Positions 38,007 through 53,000 of a stretch of DNA of 64,000 nucleotides are shown here, in pieces. The notes below the pieces were generated by a model. That model was given only the letters and a program-made list of their open reading frames with translations. It did not search any database and had not been told where the DNA came from. Position numbers and translations under genes: made by a program. Every line of letters begins with the position of its first letter. The stretch's first letter is position 1. Source of the stretch: Rhodamnia argentea (lineage: Eukaryota; Streptophyta; Magnoliopsida; Myrtales; Myrtaceae); assembly GCF_020921035.1 (NCBI RefSeq), contig NC_063150.1, positions 6,324,001-6,388,000 on the forward strand, given 5' to 3'.

Positions 38007-41000
38007 ATGATGGATTTCACGAAGTGTGCTTCTTCTGGTGGAGCACTTTCTTCTAGCATGGGACCTTTGATTTTCTCTAATAAGGTGCATGAACTGGTTG
38101 AAATTGGGAGGCCAGTGAGAGCTCCTGGTCATGCTGTTGAGACTGATGTTGATGTAGACCTCAGCGAAATATACTTCTTGATCATGCATTTTCTGTCGAT
38201 TGGCCCATGCCAAAGGACCTTTGGCCAACTCTGGAGTGAACTTTTGGAGCATCAGCTGCTTCCTAGAAGGTATCATGCTTGGGCTTCTAGGAGTGGAATA
38301 AGAAGTGGGAATGAGGATGATGATGGCATCTCTTTCCCTTTAAATTACAGTAATCTGGTGGAAAGGTATGTTAGCTTCTACTTTCTAGCCTTGTTACCTT
38401 TTCGCACCAAAAGACTTTTAAATCCTATCATCCAAGTGAATCAACCATGTGATCTGCATTTAAAAATTCATGCAATCACACGACATCTGTGCAGTGTATT
38501 GGTATAACCTCATGCTTTATAAGTTTGCTTTATCTCAAATATTATATTAAGTGGATAGAAGCTAGATATAATGTCATGACCTTATTATCTGGAGTTGTTC
38601 TCGTGACTTTCTTTTGCTGGTTATTGAGTATTTAAATGATGTTTGTTAATATCCAAGCCCAGTTTTTTTCGTAATTTATGGTCTTGTCTGTAATTGAATG
38701 TTCTAATCAATCTGAGAGTTATCAAAACCTTTCTTAATGTTCACTTGGTGGGACTATAGTTTGAGGGGGAATGAACAGATCAGAAAGTGAGATGCAGAAG
38801 GAGATTGAATTCAGGCTGTAGTTATCTTAAAAGCACGAGACATCAGTGTTATTAACCGCAGCGTGCTCCTTCATATTATCCTACGTTAGATAATGTAAAC
38901 TGAATCATCTGACATTGTGTGTAAATAGGTATCCGCACGTTGGGAAAGACCACTTGGTAAAGCTTCTCAAGCAACTGATGCGGTATACAGGCCATTTAGT
39001 GCAAGACAAGGTTGGAATAGATGCACTCAGCGCTGCTGATGTTCCAACGTTGCTGGGAGTTGGTTCCTTTTCCTTGTTGGATGGTATGTGATGTTTCATG
39101 GTATTATTTGCACCTTACATAACAATGCACCTATTAATTTTTATTTTCAGCTTACCACATATAAGTGTAAGTTTTTTTTTCCCATTTATTCCCGAACCAA
39201 TTATGTTTTATAATAGAGGAGGAGGCTTTACATAGGATTTGAGCTGATGAACTAGACACTAAAAGATAGATTGCACATAAAGGAGGCTCCACATAGGCAC
39301 CCAGAAAATACTTCATAATGGCCAAATTTGTCGCCAAATAGAGGAGGCTGACAATGGATTCGAACAGATAAACTTGACACTAAAAGACAGATCACATTGA
39401 CCTAAATGTGATTTGTCTCGAATTAATGGTGGGGTCATGTGTTATATGGATAAGCTTAAGAGCTCCTATATATCTGCATTTTGCATGTCAACACACACAC
39501 AAAAAATCATATTTTATTCAACAAAATAATTTGTTCAGTTTTTTGGACTATTTATTTTCATGAACTCAAGAATTAGTCACACATGAGGTATTTGAAGTCT
39601 TAGACAATAAAGAACAAACCGCACCTAGATGAGATTTGTCATAGTGGGCTCATGAGTTGTATAGATGAGTTGAAGAGACTTAGTCTGCACCTTGCACAAC
39701 AACGAACCTTTTATAATCATCATTTTAGTCTAAGTGTGGACAAATCATATTTAACATAAGCCTTCTTATCCAACTGTTTGTGAATTAAATTAATTGCAAG
39801 TGTTTTTAACTTTATTAGATTTGTATGGTCATAATAGGTCTCAGTTGTAGACATGTAAAATATACTTGAGGGCAAAACAAAGTAGACAAATAAAATATAG
39901 ATCACAAAAGTGCAATTTAGATAAAGATACATGCCCACATTGGTATACATGTTGAAAATGAAGGCTAAAACGTGTCGAAAAAGCAGATGAGGACCGACAA
40001 GGGATGCGCCATGTACCGGTGCGGCGGCAGCGCAACAGTTTGAGCAAAACCTTAGTTTATATCCTAGTCTGCTGCCTTGTGCTCGCGCAGGTTCCACATT
40101 TTATTCACATGCATCGTAGTGTAAAAAGTTACAATTAAAACTATCGCAGAGCGTACTTGAGTTTTATGCTAGGCCTAATTGATTTAAATTAAGAGGGAAA
40201 AAATGTATAGATGGCAGCAAAATATACTCCATGGATGAACTGAAGATACACAGTATGGTTTGTCACATTTAATTAGTGAGCTAATCTAAATATTATGTAC
40301 TCCAAATATACAGTATATTTAAAATTATCACAACGTAACATACTCTACGAATAAGATCAAGTCCCATGCATGTCCATTGTTGGATATATGAGTAAATTCA
40401 CTCTTTTTTATGCATCTGCACGTTCACTTAGGTTATGGTAGACATAGCATTAGCACATCGAAAAGACGTTGTATTCGCACTTTGCATGACAACTACTTTA
40501 TTTTTATCCAATCCGCATTAGACTCATCAGGTGCAGATCGTGTTCGATATAAGTTCTTTTTTTTCGAATTTGCAGACTTGTTACATTCATATTAGGTCTC
40601 AATGATGGACATGTACAAAATGTTCAAGTAATGTTGCAGACTTTAAAGGTAGATCGCATAAATGTGACTTATACATAAAAAGGCATGTCCAGATTGGCAT
40701 ATGTGTGTTGCAAATGAAGAGTGAATGTATAGAAAAAGTGGATGGCCAAGGACACTCGGTACGTCACTCCGCCACATGTCGGTGCGGTAGATGTTTTGTA
40801 TGAACGCCTCGTTAGCCCTATGTAAGAAAAATATGGTTAAGCTGCTGTTCCTATCTTTCTAGTAGGGTTCCTCCATCATAAACAAGGTGGAAAAGCTTCT
40901 ATAGTGGACAGCAAAAGGTAATAAATATATCTACAAATATCAAAAAATCAGGAGGTCTCTATTCCTGTTTTCATGCGTGAGTGATATGTTTTGCCAAGTG

Positions 41001-44000
41001 CTGTGATTTCAGTTTATTCTAGCCTGTTTGTCTTTCTAACCTAGGAGGTCCACTTTTATCTTTGGGCTAGAAAGCGACTTTCTTTTATGAACTTTTCTTG
41101 ATTAGCACCATAGTGATGCTACTTTATGTAACTTTATTTATGTAAAGGTTGATAAAGTTGTTAATATGCATATTTGTGGCCTATCTTTGGTGAGTGAGAT
41201 CATACTTCTTTTTTTCCTGAAAGTGCATCAATAGGAGGTTCGTTATCCACTTCATGCGATAGTTATTACTTATTGGTTATATCTTCATTTTTACAATAGT
41301 CAGTTTTCTTGCAGCAGTGGTCTTACTGTTCTGAATTGTTCTGGATTGAGGTTTTCTGTCCTGTCCCTCGACTGGCATTTATGAGACTTGAGCTTGCATT
41401 TCAGCATGTAGCCTCGTTTTATTCGTTAGTTCTCTCTGTAGTGTTATGTAAGGGATAATGCATGAAATGTGCTCTTTAACATTATTTACATTATTCTGTG
41501 GATTCTGACTTTTTCCTATATTGAATTCTATCATCTGTAAAGGTTGATAGCACATTTTTCTTCGAGCTTAGCTTGCTCTAATAAATACACTCTGAATATG
41601 ACCAACCGATGAGAAGTTTAACTTCTGATCGATGATTTACAGTTGACAGGAGCAAGATCAATAAGCAACTTAAGCGTCTACCAGCTTACTTGCACTGGCC
41701 ACATATGCGGGCTGATCAGGTCCGTGGGCTTGGTTTAAGGGAAATAGGGGGAGGTTTTAGAAAGCACCATCGTGCCCCATCAATTCACTCTGCATGTTAT
41801 GCTACTGCGAAGCCATTGATGTTGGTCGAAAGGATGCAAAATATTAAGAAGCTAAGGGGACATCGCGTTGCTGTCTATTGTGGTAGGATTTCATGATAAT
41901 TTATTTGACAGTGAGGATGTCTTCATCTTTTCTATTTTCTTTGATTCAGTAGTATGCTGCATTTGTTTATTTCGTTCTCAACATTCAGTGTTATGACATT
42001 TTTTAATCCTTAAAATGCTTTGTCGTTCCCTAGCTGGAAGATGTAAGGTACTATCCTACTGCGAAACTGCATCATGTTTTTGACAATCTTTCTTCCTTCC
42101 TTTTCTCGTCTCCTCTCACATGCCCACTAGTGCACTATGCTTTGGGTAGTTTCCCCTCCCTTTTCTGGAAACCAATGACAAGCTGACTGTTTTCTAGTAA
42201 TTGTGGTTTCCCAGACATTTGTCCGATTTTACTAGCAATTCCCTGGGAATACCAGGTTTTCTCTAAAATTCCTCTCTTTTTGACTGCTTCCGCTCATGTC
42301 CTTGAGCCTTGTGGCAAGAAGGCGATTTAGTCGTCTAGTCGGTCCTTTGTCGAGTTACATCCCAGAAGTTTATTACTACTGGGGCAGTTGTTAGTAGACT
42401 CAAATGACAAAGCATGGATTCACCAACATATTTTTCCCTACGTACTTGTATCTTGCAGCAATATTTGATCGATCAGGAAGATATGTCATCACGGGGTCAG
42501 ATGATCGTCTTGTGAAGATCTGGTCAATGGAAACTGCATTTTGTTTGGCAAGCTGCCGGGGACATGAAGTTAGTTTATCATTTCTGCATAATGAAATCAG
42601 TTTGTGAAGCTTAGATTTATACCCCCCTATAACTGCTAATTTCCTCATTGTTCATGGAAAATCTGAAGGGTGATATTACTGATCTAGCTGTAAGTTCAAA
42701 CAATGCCCTGGTGGCATCTGCTTCAAATGACTTCGTTATTCGAGTTGTAAGAATGCCTTGCTCTGTATCTAAGTGCACTTCTTTTTATTATGCACCTCCT
42801 GCGTCACGATTGTTATTATTCTTTTGTTTTACAGTGGCGCTTACCTGATGGATTCCCAATTTCAGTCTTGCGGGGGCATACTGGAGCTGTCACTGCTATT
42901 GCATTTAATCCCAGGCCCAGCGCTGTATATCAGCTATTATCGTGAGACCCTGTTCTTTTTGTTACTTTTCCAATGTTTTACTTCATCTTCTGTGATTCTA
43001 TATTTCAGGATGATGACTTTGTTCATTTCATATTTTTTGTAGTTTCTCCATGTTCAAACTTTTAGGACTGATACAGTTTATACCTTGTACCAAGACATCT
43101 TTTGCTTAAAACACTTAAATTATATACCATACAACAACAGTCTTTCTTGAGTCACAATAACCAACTTATCGGGGATAATGGATTACGTTGTTTACAATCA
43201 GACAGTATTTGTCTTGATGCTCCAACAGCATGATAGGGGGATAGTTGATTTTCGAAATGATGGGATTCAAATCAATATTTCCCAAATTCTACTAATTAAT
43301 TCTACCCCATTGAGGCCAACAAGGTATTTGCAACTCATTATCATTTTGAAATTAAAAACATTGAGAAAACTAGAAGAAAAGGTACAAAAAAAATTGTGTA
43401 CATAATAGCTCTTTAATCAAATCTAGAGAATGATCTAAGGGTAATAATTTAATGCAGTTTTAGTGAATACGTAACTCACTATTCTCTTGCTATTAGTGTG
43501 TTGTGGTGCTTAAAATGCAATGATTGACAACAAGTTCAAATTCAAAGCTAATACGATTCATAGGTAGCGGCCAATGCGAACTTATAGTTGATAGGCAAAC
43601 TTCATCTCTTTACCTCTTCATTCCCTTTCTTGAGTTTTTTGTGCTTTAGCATTTTTAAAACGGATCTTTTTAACGAGTGCAATGGGGCAGTGGTTTACCG
43701 TACTTAATAGGGAAATGTTTTCGTTTCCGATGAAACTACTTACATATAACAAGAGGAAGACGGTGCATTGGAAGTAACAGAGTTTCTTCATTGAGGTGTT
43801 TAACAATTGCTCCTGAGGCACTAGTTATCATAATCCTTTTCAAATGAACTCTACATCTGTGATGGTTTATCAATAAGTACCGACATGCACACAGAAAGAG
43901 TGTAACAGAGTTGAAAGTCTAGTAGGAGTTTATGCGCTTTAGAAAATCAGAATGAGAACATTAAAAGGAGAAGTCTGTGTGACTTCAGTTGAGAATAAGA

Positions 44001-47000
44001 TGAGAGAGTTTCTCTGTAGGTGGTTTGGACACGTGAAGTGGTAGATTCGGATCCTTTGGTAAAAAGAGTGACCTTGTGATGGAGGTGCAGGGTAAAGGTG
44101 ACAGGAGGACCTAAGGAAACCTAGGGTTGTACTTTAAGGAAGGATCTCAAGTACTTAGATAGGTGGGAGGATATGATTTTGAGTGCAGCTTCATGGCGTG
44201 AAAGGATCCATGTAGTACCCTTTCCTTAGTATGAAGGGTTTGGTGGTTGTTATTATTGCCTTTAACCGAGTTAACCAGCAGTTGTTGCTATTTCTGGTTT
44301 TGAATGGATCTTTTATCATCTCCAAGTCAAGTGGATCACAAGTAAGGCACATGGTTTGTTATAAGGAAGGCAGGCAGGTAGGCTCTGTTTGGGTTTTCTA
44401 AGACACTGGACAAAACACAGGGAGCTCTATGATTTTGCCTCTGTAAAAAATTTATTCCAGCAAGTTATGCAGCATGTTTGTCCTCCAATTTATGAAGTGT
44501 CCTTTATCAGGACTGTGGAGTTGCTGATTTTCCTTTGGCAGCTCTAGTAAGCCATTGTTTCTATCATTTGTAGGTCATCGGATGATGGAACTTGTCGACT
44601 CTGGGATGCTAGGTATTCTCAATGCACTCCAAGAATATACCTGCCAAAACCACCAGATGCTATTGCCGGTCAGATATTTGCTTCCAGATCTGTTATTTCA
44701 AAACCGGTTTTGGCAACGAGTATTAGCTTAAAAAACTCTCAAGCGTGTTGCAGGGAAGAGTAACGGTCCTTCAAACAATGAACTTTCTTCTAGTATTGCC
44801 CCGCAAAGCCACCAAATACTATGCTGCGCTTACAATGCCAATGGAACTGTATTTGTGACCGGTAGCTCTGACACCTTTGCAAGGGCAAGTTTATTCTCAT
44901 AATCTGTCTATTGACATTCTTATGTCTATAATTTATGTTGTTCTTAGTATCATACCAGTAAGTGATGTGGACTGTGTGAGAAAAAATAATTGTGCTGAGA
45001 CTGTCACGGTTACTTTATTTTTTCTGTCTGTCATGATTTCTTATGAAGATATACTGTTGCAGGTCTGGAATGCTTGTAAATCCAACGCGGATAATCCAGA
45101 ACAACCGGTTCATGAGATGGATGTGTTATGTGGGCATGAGAACGATGTCAATTATGTCCAGTTTAGGTTAGTTAATCATGAAAATTATACCTTTTTCTTT
45201 TCACTTGGCAGATGTCACTGGATCTTTCTTTTTGGCCAAAGTTTGCTCTGGATCTTATTTGGTTTGTTTTGCACATGCAGTGGTTGTTCTGTTGCTCCCC
45301 GATCGTCAATGTCTGATAATTTGAAGGAGGAGAATTTTCCAAAGTTTAGAAATTCATGGTATCTTGTCTTGTTATTTTATGAAAATTGACTGCATATCTT
45401 ATGATACTCCAAATGGCAATTGTCTGCTTTCATTTGTTTAATATGTGGCTGCTTGCTTAACCCTTCCTTTGTTGATACATTAATCACATGCCTTCTTTGT
45501 CCAAAAAAAAAAAATCACATGCCTTCATGACACCGAGATTCTCAGGTTCTGTCATGACAACATTGTCACTTGTTCTCGTGATGGAAGTGCCATTATATGG
45601 GTGCCGAGATCCCGCAAATCCAATGTGAGTACTTTCTAGACTATCCAGCAAGAAAACTGTCAGTTGTGAATTTGATGGAGCATTTTCCTTCATTTTGCTT
45701 TTGCATTATCCATCAATCTTTTGGGGATTTTTTTTTTTTTTGAGGTATATTAAACCCTTTTGCTTTTATAGGGAAAAGGTGGACGTTGGGTGCGAGCGTA
45801 TCATTTGAAAGTTCCACCTCCCCCTTTGCCGCCTCAACCTCCTCGAGGAGGTCCACGTCAGAGATTTCTTCCGACTCCTCGTGGTGTTAATATGATTGTG
45901 TGGAGTTTGGATAATCGCTTTGTTCTTGCAGCTATTATGGGTAGAGGCCTACTGAACTAGAACCTGTCTATATGAAAACGCGATTTCCTCGTCTTAATCC
46001 GATGAAGACTCTTATTGCAGTACTCATATGCTACTTCTTTTATGCAACATCCTTCTGTTTAGATGGAACCTCATCTTTCTCTCATAAAATATGTACAATC
46101 CTACCCAAATGGTGAAGTCATTTCCCTCTATCAGATTGCACCCTGTGGTGTGATTCTTGGCAGTCTGCTTAGGATTTGACTGTCTTGATAAACATTCGGC
46201 GTTCTTTAATGACTAGCAATAAGCGTTCTCTTTCCTTGTTCAAGTGCACGATCTTGGTCCTTCCTCCAGTCTCTTACACAATTTGGCCTGCCTCCCTGTC
46301 TTGTTGCATTTTCTCAGTTTGTAAATGAACTAATCATTTGTCAAGCAACTAATGTATCTAATTTTTGCTTGTTTTTAGCCATTCAGCTACAGCTCATCTC
46401 TTTATTGTCCCTCTGATTTCTTCAGGCTTTTCTTAACTCGGTACTCATTATAATTGTTCTTTTTTACGATCAATGCAGACTGTCGGATATGTGTGTGGAA
46501 TGCTGGTGATGGTAGTTTAGTTCATTGTTTGACCGGTCACAGTGCCTCCGTAAGTCACTTCTTGATATTGTCATGTTTAATTTGTAGCAGTTTCCTAACA
46601 CTGATAATCCATGCAAAGGAAAAAAAAATATTATACAAAGCAATTGTTTGTTTATTTCCCCACAATCTGTCTGTCCAGCAGCATGCTTATTGTTTTCTGT
46701 TTCCATTTATGGCCTTTTTCTTTTCAATTTCTCCTTTACTGTGGAGTTCTGGCTAGTGTTTGATTAGTTTCTTTTTTTGACACATCAAGCCTTATAGGCA
46801 CTATCCCCACCCCTCAAAGAATCTATTTAGAAAAAATCTGCCGGACTTTGGAAGCATATTATTTAATTTGTCTGAAAGATAAATTTCTTTATTCAGAAAT
46901 CTATGTGGATGCGTATTACTTTCTGAACATGTCTGTTGAATTTGAGTGGTATAGAGGATGTTCCTGCAAAATATATGATATGCTGAAGTCGAATTAGAGC

Positions 47001-50000
47001 CTGGTCCCTCTGGAGCAATTAATTTCTTCTTTCTTTTGCTGCTGATCTCACAATGGTGAGCAAATTCTTGTTAATGATCATCAAACGAGAGATCTTCCTT
47101 CAAATGAAGAAATTGAGCAAGCAGGAAAACCCCTTTATTAACCTTCATATTACCAAGGACCCTGGGAACAAATTGACCAGAAGCTTGAGGATGAGAGTGT
47201 GGAAACTCAGTTATGTTGTCGCAAACTGTCATTGAATCTTCAGAGTCGAAAAAGTTCCATGGGGAGAGAACTGCTGAAGTTGCTAAAGAAGGGATTGCTC
47301 TTTAGTTTTGCACAAGAGCATCTAAAGCTTAAAAAAAAAATTCTCAATTGAACTAGCAGCCCACTTAGCATTGAGACCTGAGGGTGAATTAGAATCTGAT
47401 TTTGCAAGGGAAGAATCTAGGTGAACATGACAAAACATATTACAAACTCCCAAGAAAATGTTGTCGTCTGGTGTCTTTGACGGAGAAGGAGTATCAGCAC
47501 AATCGACTAAGTAATTGAAGGAGTGCATCCCATATCAAAATTGATGGTTTCTCGAGAATGCTCCTTTGTTTGACAGATCTCTTTTTTCTGTTTCTTAATG
47601 TGATGAGTGCATTGTTTACTTGTAAATGTGTGGATTGCCTAGTTGAGGTCTGTGACTCATCCATGTGAGGGCAGATATGATGTAACAATTGCCAGAATAT
47701 ACAAAGAAAATACATGAGGAGACGAGGCATCTAAAAGATTGTAAATGAGCGCGCAAAACATAGCCTCCATAGAATCTAATCTGCAGTCTAGTATCAGAGC
47801 TATGGGTTGCTGTCACAAGTTTATTGTAAGTCGATAAAGTGGTTTCTGTACCTGCAAAGTGTCAGTTGCATCGAGCCTTGTGATAGTTACAGATTAACAT
47901 CTTTATTCTGGAATTTCATCCAATCTACTGTCTGATTTGACTTAAAAGGCTCTGGCTCAGCACTTAGTTGTTGTTCACTTGCAGTCCTATGTGCTAGATA
48001 TTCATCCATTCAATCCCCGGATAGCTATGAGTGCTGGGTACGATGGAAAAGCAATCGTTTGGGATGTAAGCTTTGTGGTTCTCAAAACTATTAATGCCAA
48101 TGCTTTTTCCCGTTCGTCAATACTTTGTTTCAGATACTTCCTTTTTCTTTATAGATATGGGAAGGCAGACCTATTCGGGTGTATGAAATTGGGCGCGTGA
48201 AGCTGGTTGATGGAAAATTTTCTCCGTAAGTTCGGATATTTTCTATTATTGAGTAATGGTTCAGTCTGTCTGCCTCTCTCTCTCTCTCTCTCGCACCCAC
48301 AGAGAGAAGAGCAGAAGGCTTTTTCCCTTGCTGCTATTTCAATTTTTTAAATTCTATTTTCACTCCTGAGCCTTGGGACGCTTTCTCTACTTGTGATAAT
48401 TTATCATTCGTATTCATCTGAGAATTTTCGCAAGCAGCTCATAATTTAGCTTGGGCTGATTCAGATAATTTTCTGCTATTTGTTGACCATTATCAACTTT
48501 CCTAATGTTTGTATGAAGAGGCTTATGGAGTCTCAGGAGCCAGGAATAACCTAAGCGTCAGAGTCTTCATAGCTCATTGTAGAAAAGATCTATTGAGGAT
48601 TAGTTCAGAAATAACCTAGTATCCCAGTCTTTCATAGATTACTAGGAACAATCTGGTATTGATTGGTTGAGAATTGGAGAAACAAGTCGATCTCATGTTG
48701 TTGAGTTGCTTGGGATACATAAGTTACTGAAATAGTAACATGGGCCATTGCAGCTGCTACAACTAAATCAAGGTTGCTGTTTCTGTACCTTTACATTCAA
48801 TAGTGGCCATATATGGAATCTATCAAGGACTAAGGGCATACTGCCTTTAAGAGCCGTGCTGATGCTCATAACTTGTCATCTCAGTAAACTATAAGCAACT
48901 AAAACTTCAGTGGGATTGGAACACAACTCACTCCCGGCAAAGCTAAAACGATGAAATTTGCTTGTTAACAAGTAACAGCTAAATCCTAAGCTAATCGTTA
49001 ACAGGGAGGGCTCTCAAGTGAGTATAACCATCTTCGGTTTCTTCGCACTATCTGATTTCCGACAATTGATGTTATATTAGAGTGCCACAAAACTGTCTGT
49101 TTGATGCTTGAAGTCTTTCTGCAATTTGTGACTGAATTTCTCTATGTGTGGATCAATAGCAATGCTCGATTTTCTTTTTTGCTCCTCTGGTTAGTTTTGG
49201 CACTGTAGGTCACTGGGTGAAGTTTAGTGCACATGTTTTTCTATGTAAGGAGCTTTGTTATGCAGGGACGGGACTTCAATTGTACTTTCTGATGATTTTG
49301 GGCAAATACATCTCATAAACACTGGTGAAGGTGAATCCCAAAAGGATGCCAAATATGATCAGGTCGCTGAAATTTCTGTTTTGAGCTAGTTTATTTTCGT
49401 CACTCCATGTGCAGTTTCATCCTTTATTTTCTCACAAATCCATGATTCCTTTTTTCTCTATACAGTTCTTCCTTGGCGACTACCGCCCCCTTATACGTGA
49501 CACTGTTGGAAATGTTCTTGATCAGGTGAAATTTCTAGTTTTTTGTTGATTATTAATGCTATCTATGGCTTTGAGCCAAATTTATGAATCTATTTGAATC
49601 TGCAGTGCCAATCATATTGTGGGCATCTAGTTTAGCAGCGGAGTGTCAATTGCTTTTGATGAAACATCAGCTTCAAATATTTAGTCGACAGTTGTTGGAC
49701 ATTGAATCACTTAGCAAGGGATGCTCGTGCATTAGAGACAGCGGGCACAATAGTTGGTCATTTTCGTTAGTGATGCTTTTGGATGTCTTGCTTGTTTTAT
49801 CTTTATTGTTCTAATCTCTTGAGAAGAACTCGCTGCTCAAGTATCATAAGCTAGTATTTTCACCCAAACCTATGGTTCAAGTTTCTGGCACCTCATGTAC
49901 TGCCACCCTCTGAATTTACCTTGAAATATGCTGTCAGTATAATTGTCTTAGATATTTATATGCAGGAGTCACAACTTCCACCGCATCGAAGAAATGTCCA

Positions 50001-53000
50001 GGATCCTCTTTGTGACTCCAGTAAGTGGCTTCTTTACACCATGCTTATTATCAGATTGCTTAATTGTAGACATTGATAGGTAACACCATAATCTCCGATC
50101 CTATATATCCCAGGTCTGGTTCCATATCCAGAACCCTATCAAACTATGTACCAGCAACGACGACTTGGTGCCTTGGGTATTGAGTGGCGTCCTCCTACCA
50201 TTAGATTTGTTGTTGGCCCCGACTTTACTCTTGGTCAGGAGTATCAGATGCTGCCCTTAGCAGATTTGGAAAGGATGATTGAACCTTTACCTGAGTTCAT
50301 TGATGCCGTTTTCTGGGAACCGGAAAATGAAATTGTCAGTGAAGATAATGACTCGGAGTACAATGTTACTGAGGAAAGTGAAGGTGAGAGGGGTAGTTTA
50401 AGTGCTGGATTTTCCAGTGATCCTGAGTGCAGTGCAGGAGACAGTGATACCAAACAAAGCCATAGAGATAGCCGCCGTAGGGCAGGAAGGAAAAAGTATA
50501 GAACTGAGGTAATTCTGTGTGCTTAAGTTGATTCCTTTTTCTTTTTCTTTTTCTTTTTTTCATTTTCTTGGGAGTGAATCTAGCCTCATATGCTGTCAAG
50601 GTTGAATGGGTAACTTCGTCGGGAAGGCGTGTCAAGAAAAGGAACTTGGAAGAATGTGAAGGCTCTACATCCAGGGATACTCAAAATAAAAAATCAAAAA
50701 ATCGCAGGAAATCTTCAAAGAGGCAGTCTATCAAAGCTCATAATTTGAGGCCCCAGCGTGTTGCAGCACGGAACGCTTTGAACATGATTTGTGAAATCAG
50801 TGATACGTCTACTGAAGAAGAAAATATTGACAACTCAGGAGACTCATTGTCCGAGAGTGAGTTACTGGGGCTTAACCCAAACAAAGAAAGAGACAATAGT
50901 GACAGGAACTTCCCTGGTCTGCAGAAGGAAGGTGGAAAAGTCAAAGAACCAATCACCAAACCTGATGAATTGCCCGAGTACCAATCAAATGCTGGAAACA
51001 GGAAAAGATTGGTTCTGAAGTTTTCGCTTCGTGACTCTAAGAAAGTCGTGCCTTCAGAAAACACTAGAATGATAATGCACAATGATGCTGATCTGCTGAA
51101 TGTACCTCCTCCTCTTTCTCAAGAAATGACAGAGAACATGAATGCTACCACATCCAACGATGTGGCTTCTCGCTTTGTGAATTCGAGTAATGTATATGAG
51201 GATAAAGAAATACCTGAAAATATTGATGACGTCCTGATTGCATCTGCTGGTGACAACGAGAATGACATCAGATGGGGAGAGGTCAAGATGCGGTCATCAG
51301 TGCGTCTGAGGTCAGACATTTTGTTGACTGATGCATCGGAAGGAACTAGGGCAAGTTGGGCGAATAAGGAAAATGAGACTGATCTGAATAGGTATGATCT
51401 GAGAGGAAATTTAAGCTATCTTACTTCTAGAAGTTCTAGTATATTCTGGGTAACTTTTGTCTTGCAGGGGTGAGGAGAAGTGTGGAGCTGATGTATGCGA
51501 ACCTGGGGAGCTCACAAGAACAGATGACCATGCTAATCTTGAGGGTGCACATACATTTTCATCAGCTGACTTTCCCCCGGAGAGCCAACCAGATGGAAAT
51601 TCAGGTGCAGTTGAAGAGGATCCTCCACAAAGATCAACTATTTTAAGAATCAAAACAAGGGGTCCGTCCAAACTGAAATCCACTGAAGTCGAAGGTTCAA
51701 CTGGCGATGAAAGCAATAGGAACATAAAACATCCTCCACATGCGGAGCACAATCAATACCCTGAAGCTCCTGAAGAGGCTCCATTTGCTGAACGGTTGAC
51801 CTCCATGGAGCCACTGCACTTGAATTCAAATGCGGTGGTGTCTGATACAGACTTCGACAGGGAAAGGCCACAGAGCTCTGACACAGATGCGAAAAATCTT
51901 GGTTACTGCAGGGAGGAAGGTTTCGTTGCCTTCAGAGATCCCGATGATATTGCTATTGACTACCCTGAAGTTGCGACAGATGCAATACGTAGAGCAAGAT
52001 CCTTGAAGATGAAGGCAACATCCACAGAGCCAGATATCATCCATCACAGTTTCAAGGTTAGAGGACATGAGACTTCAGGGACATCGAAGTTTGCAGAGAC
52101 ATCCTCAAGAAAAGCACGTGATCAGCTTGTATCTAAAGATTGGGTGTCAGGTTCAAAAATGATGGTCAGACCGAGGTCTAGTAGGAATAAAAGGGGCGAG
52201 AGTAATAATAATGATCAAGGTTTCCCTTGGGGGGGAAAGTCAAGCCAGAATCTCAGGAAAAAGTCATGGCTGACTTTGTCAGAACATGAGGAGGGTTATC
52301 GCTATATACCTCAGTTAGGCGATGAAGTTGTTTACTTGAGACAGGTATCATTTGATTACTGACAGCAAGCAGTTCTTACTATGAATACTAAGCTCTACGA
52401 GCTGCTTCCTCATCAATTATGTATTGATTATTTGATTTTCAGGGACATCAAGAGTTCATCGAATCGAGTTGCTTGCGAGGTGTTGGCCCTTGGAGGTCAC
52501 TTGGAGGGAGTCTGAGTGCTGTGGAAGTTTGCAAGGTTGAAGCCCTTGATTATGCCAATAGTCCAGGCTCTGGGGAGAGCTGCTGTAAACTGACTCTTAA
52601 ATTTGTGAATCCTGCTTCTAATGTGTTTGGACGGACATTCAAGTTGATGTTGCCAGAGCTGATCAATTTTCCTGATTTTCTGGTTGAAAAGACGTGGTAT
52701 GATAATTCTATGCAGAGAAAGTGGAGCCTTAGGGATAAGTGCCTTGTATGGTGGAGAAATGAGAATGGGACAGGAGGAAGTTGGTGGGAGGGTCGAATAA
52801 TAACTGTACAAGCTAAGTCACCTGAGTTTCCTGACAGTCCGTGGGAAAGATATTCTGTTCGTTACAGGACTGATCCTCCTGAAAACCATCTGCACAGTCC
52901 TTGGGAATTACATGATCTTGAAGTATCCTGGGATCATCCTCATATAGATCCCGAGACCCGAGATAAGCTCTTGTCCGTGTTTTCCAAGCTAGAGCGTTCA

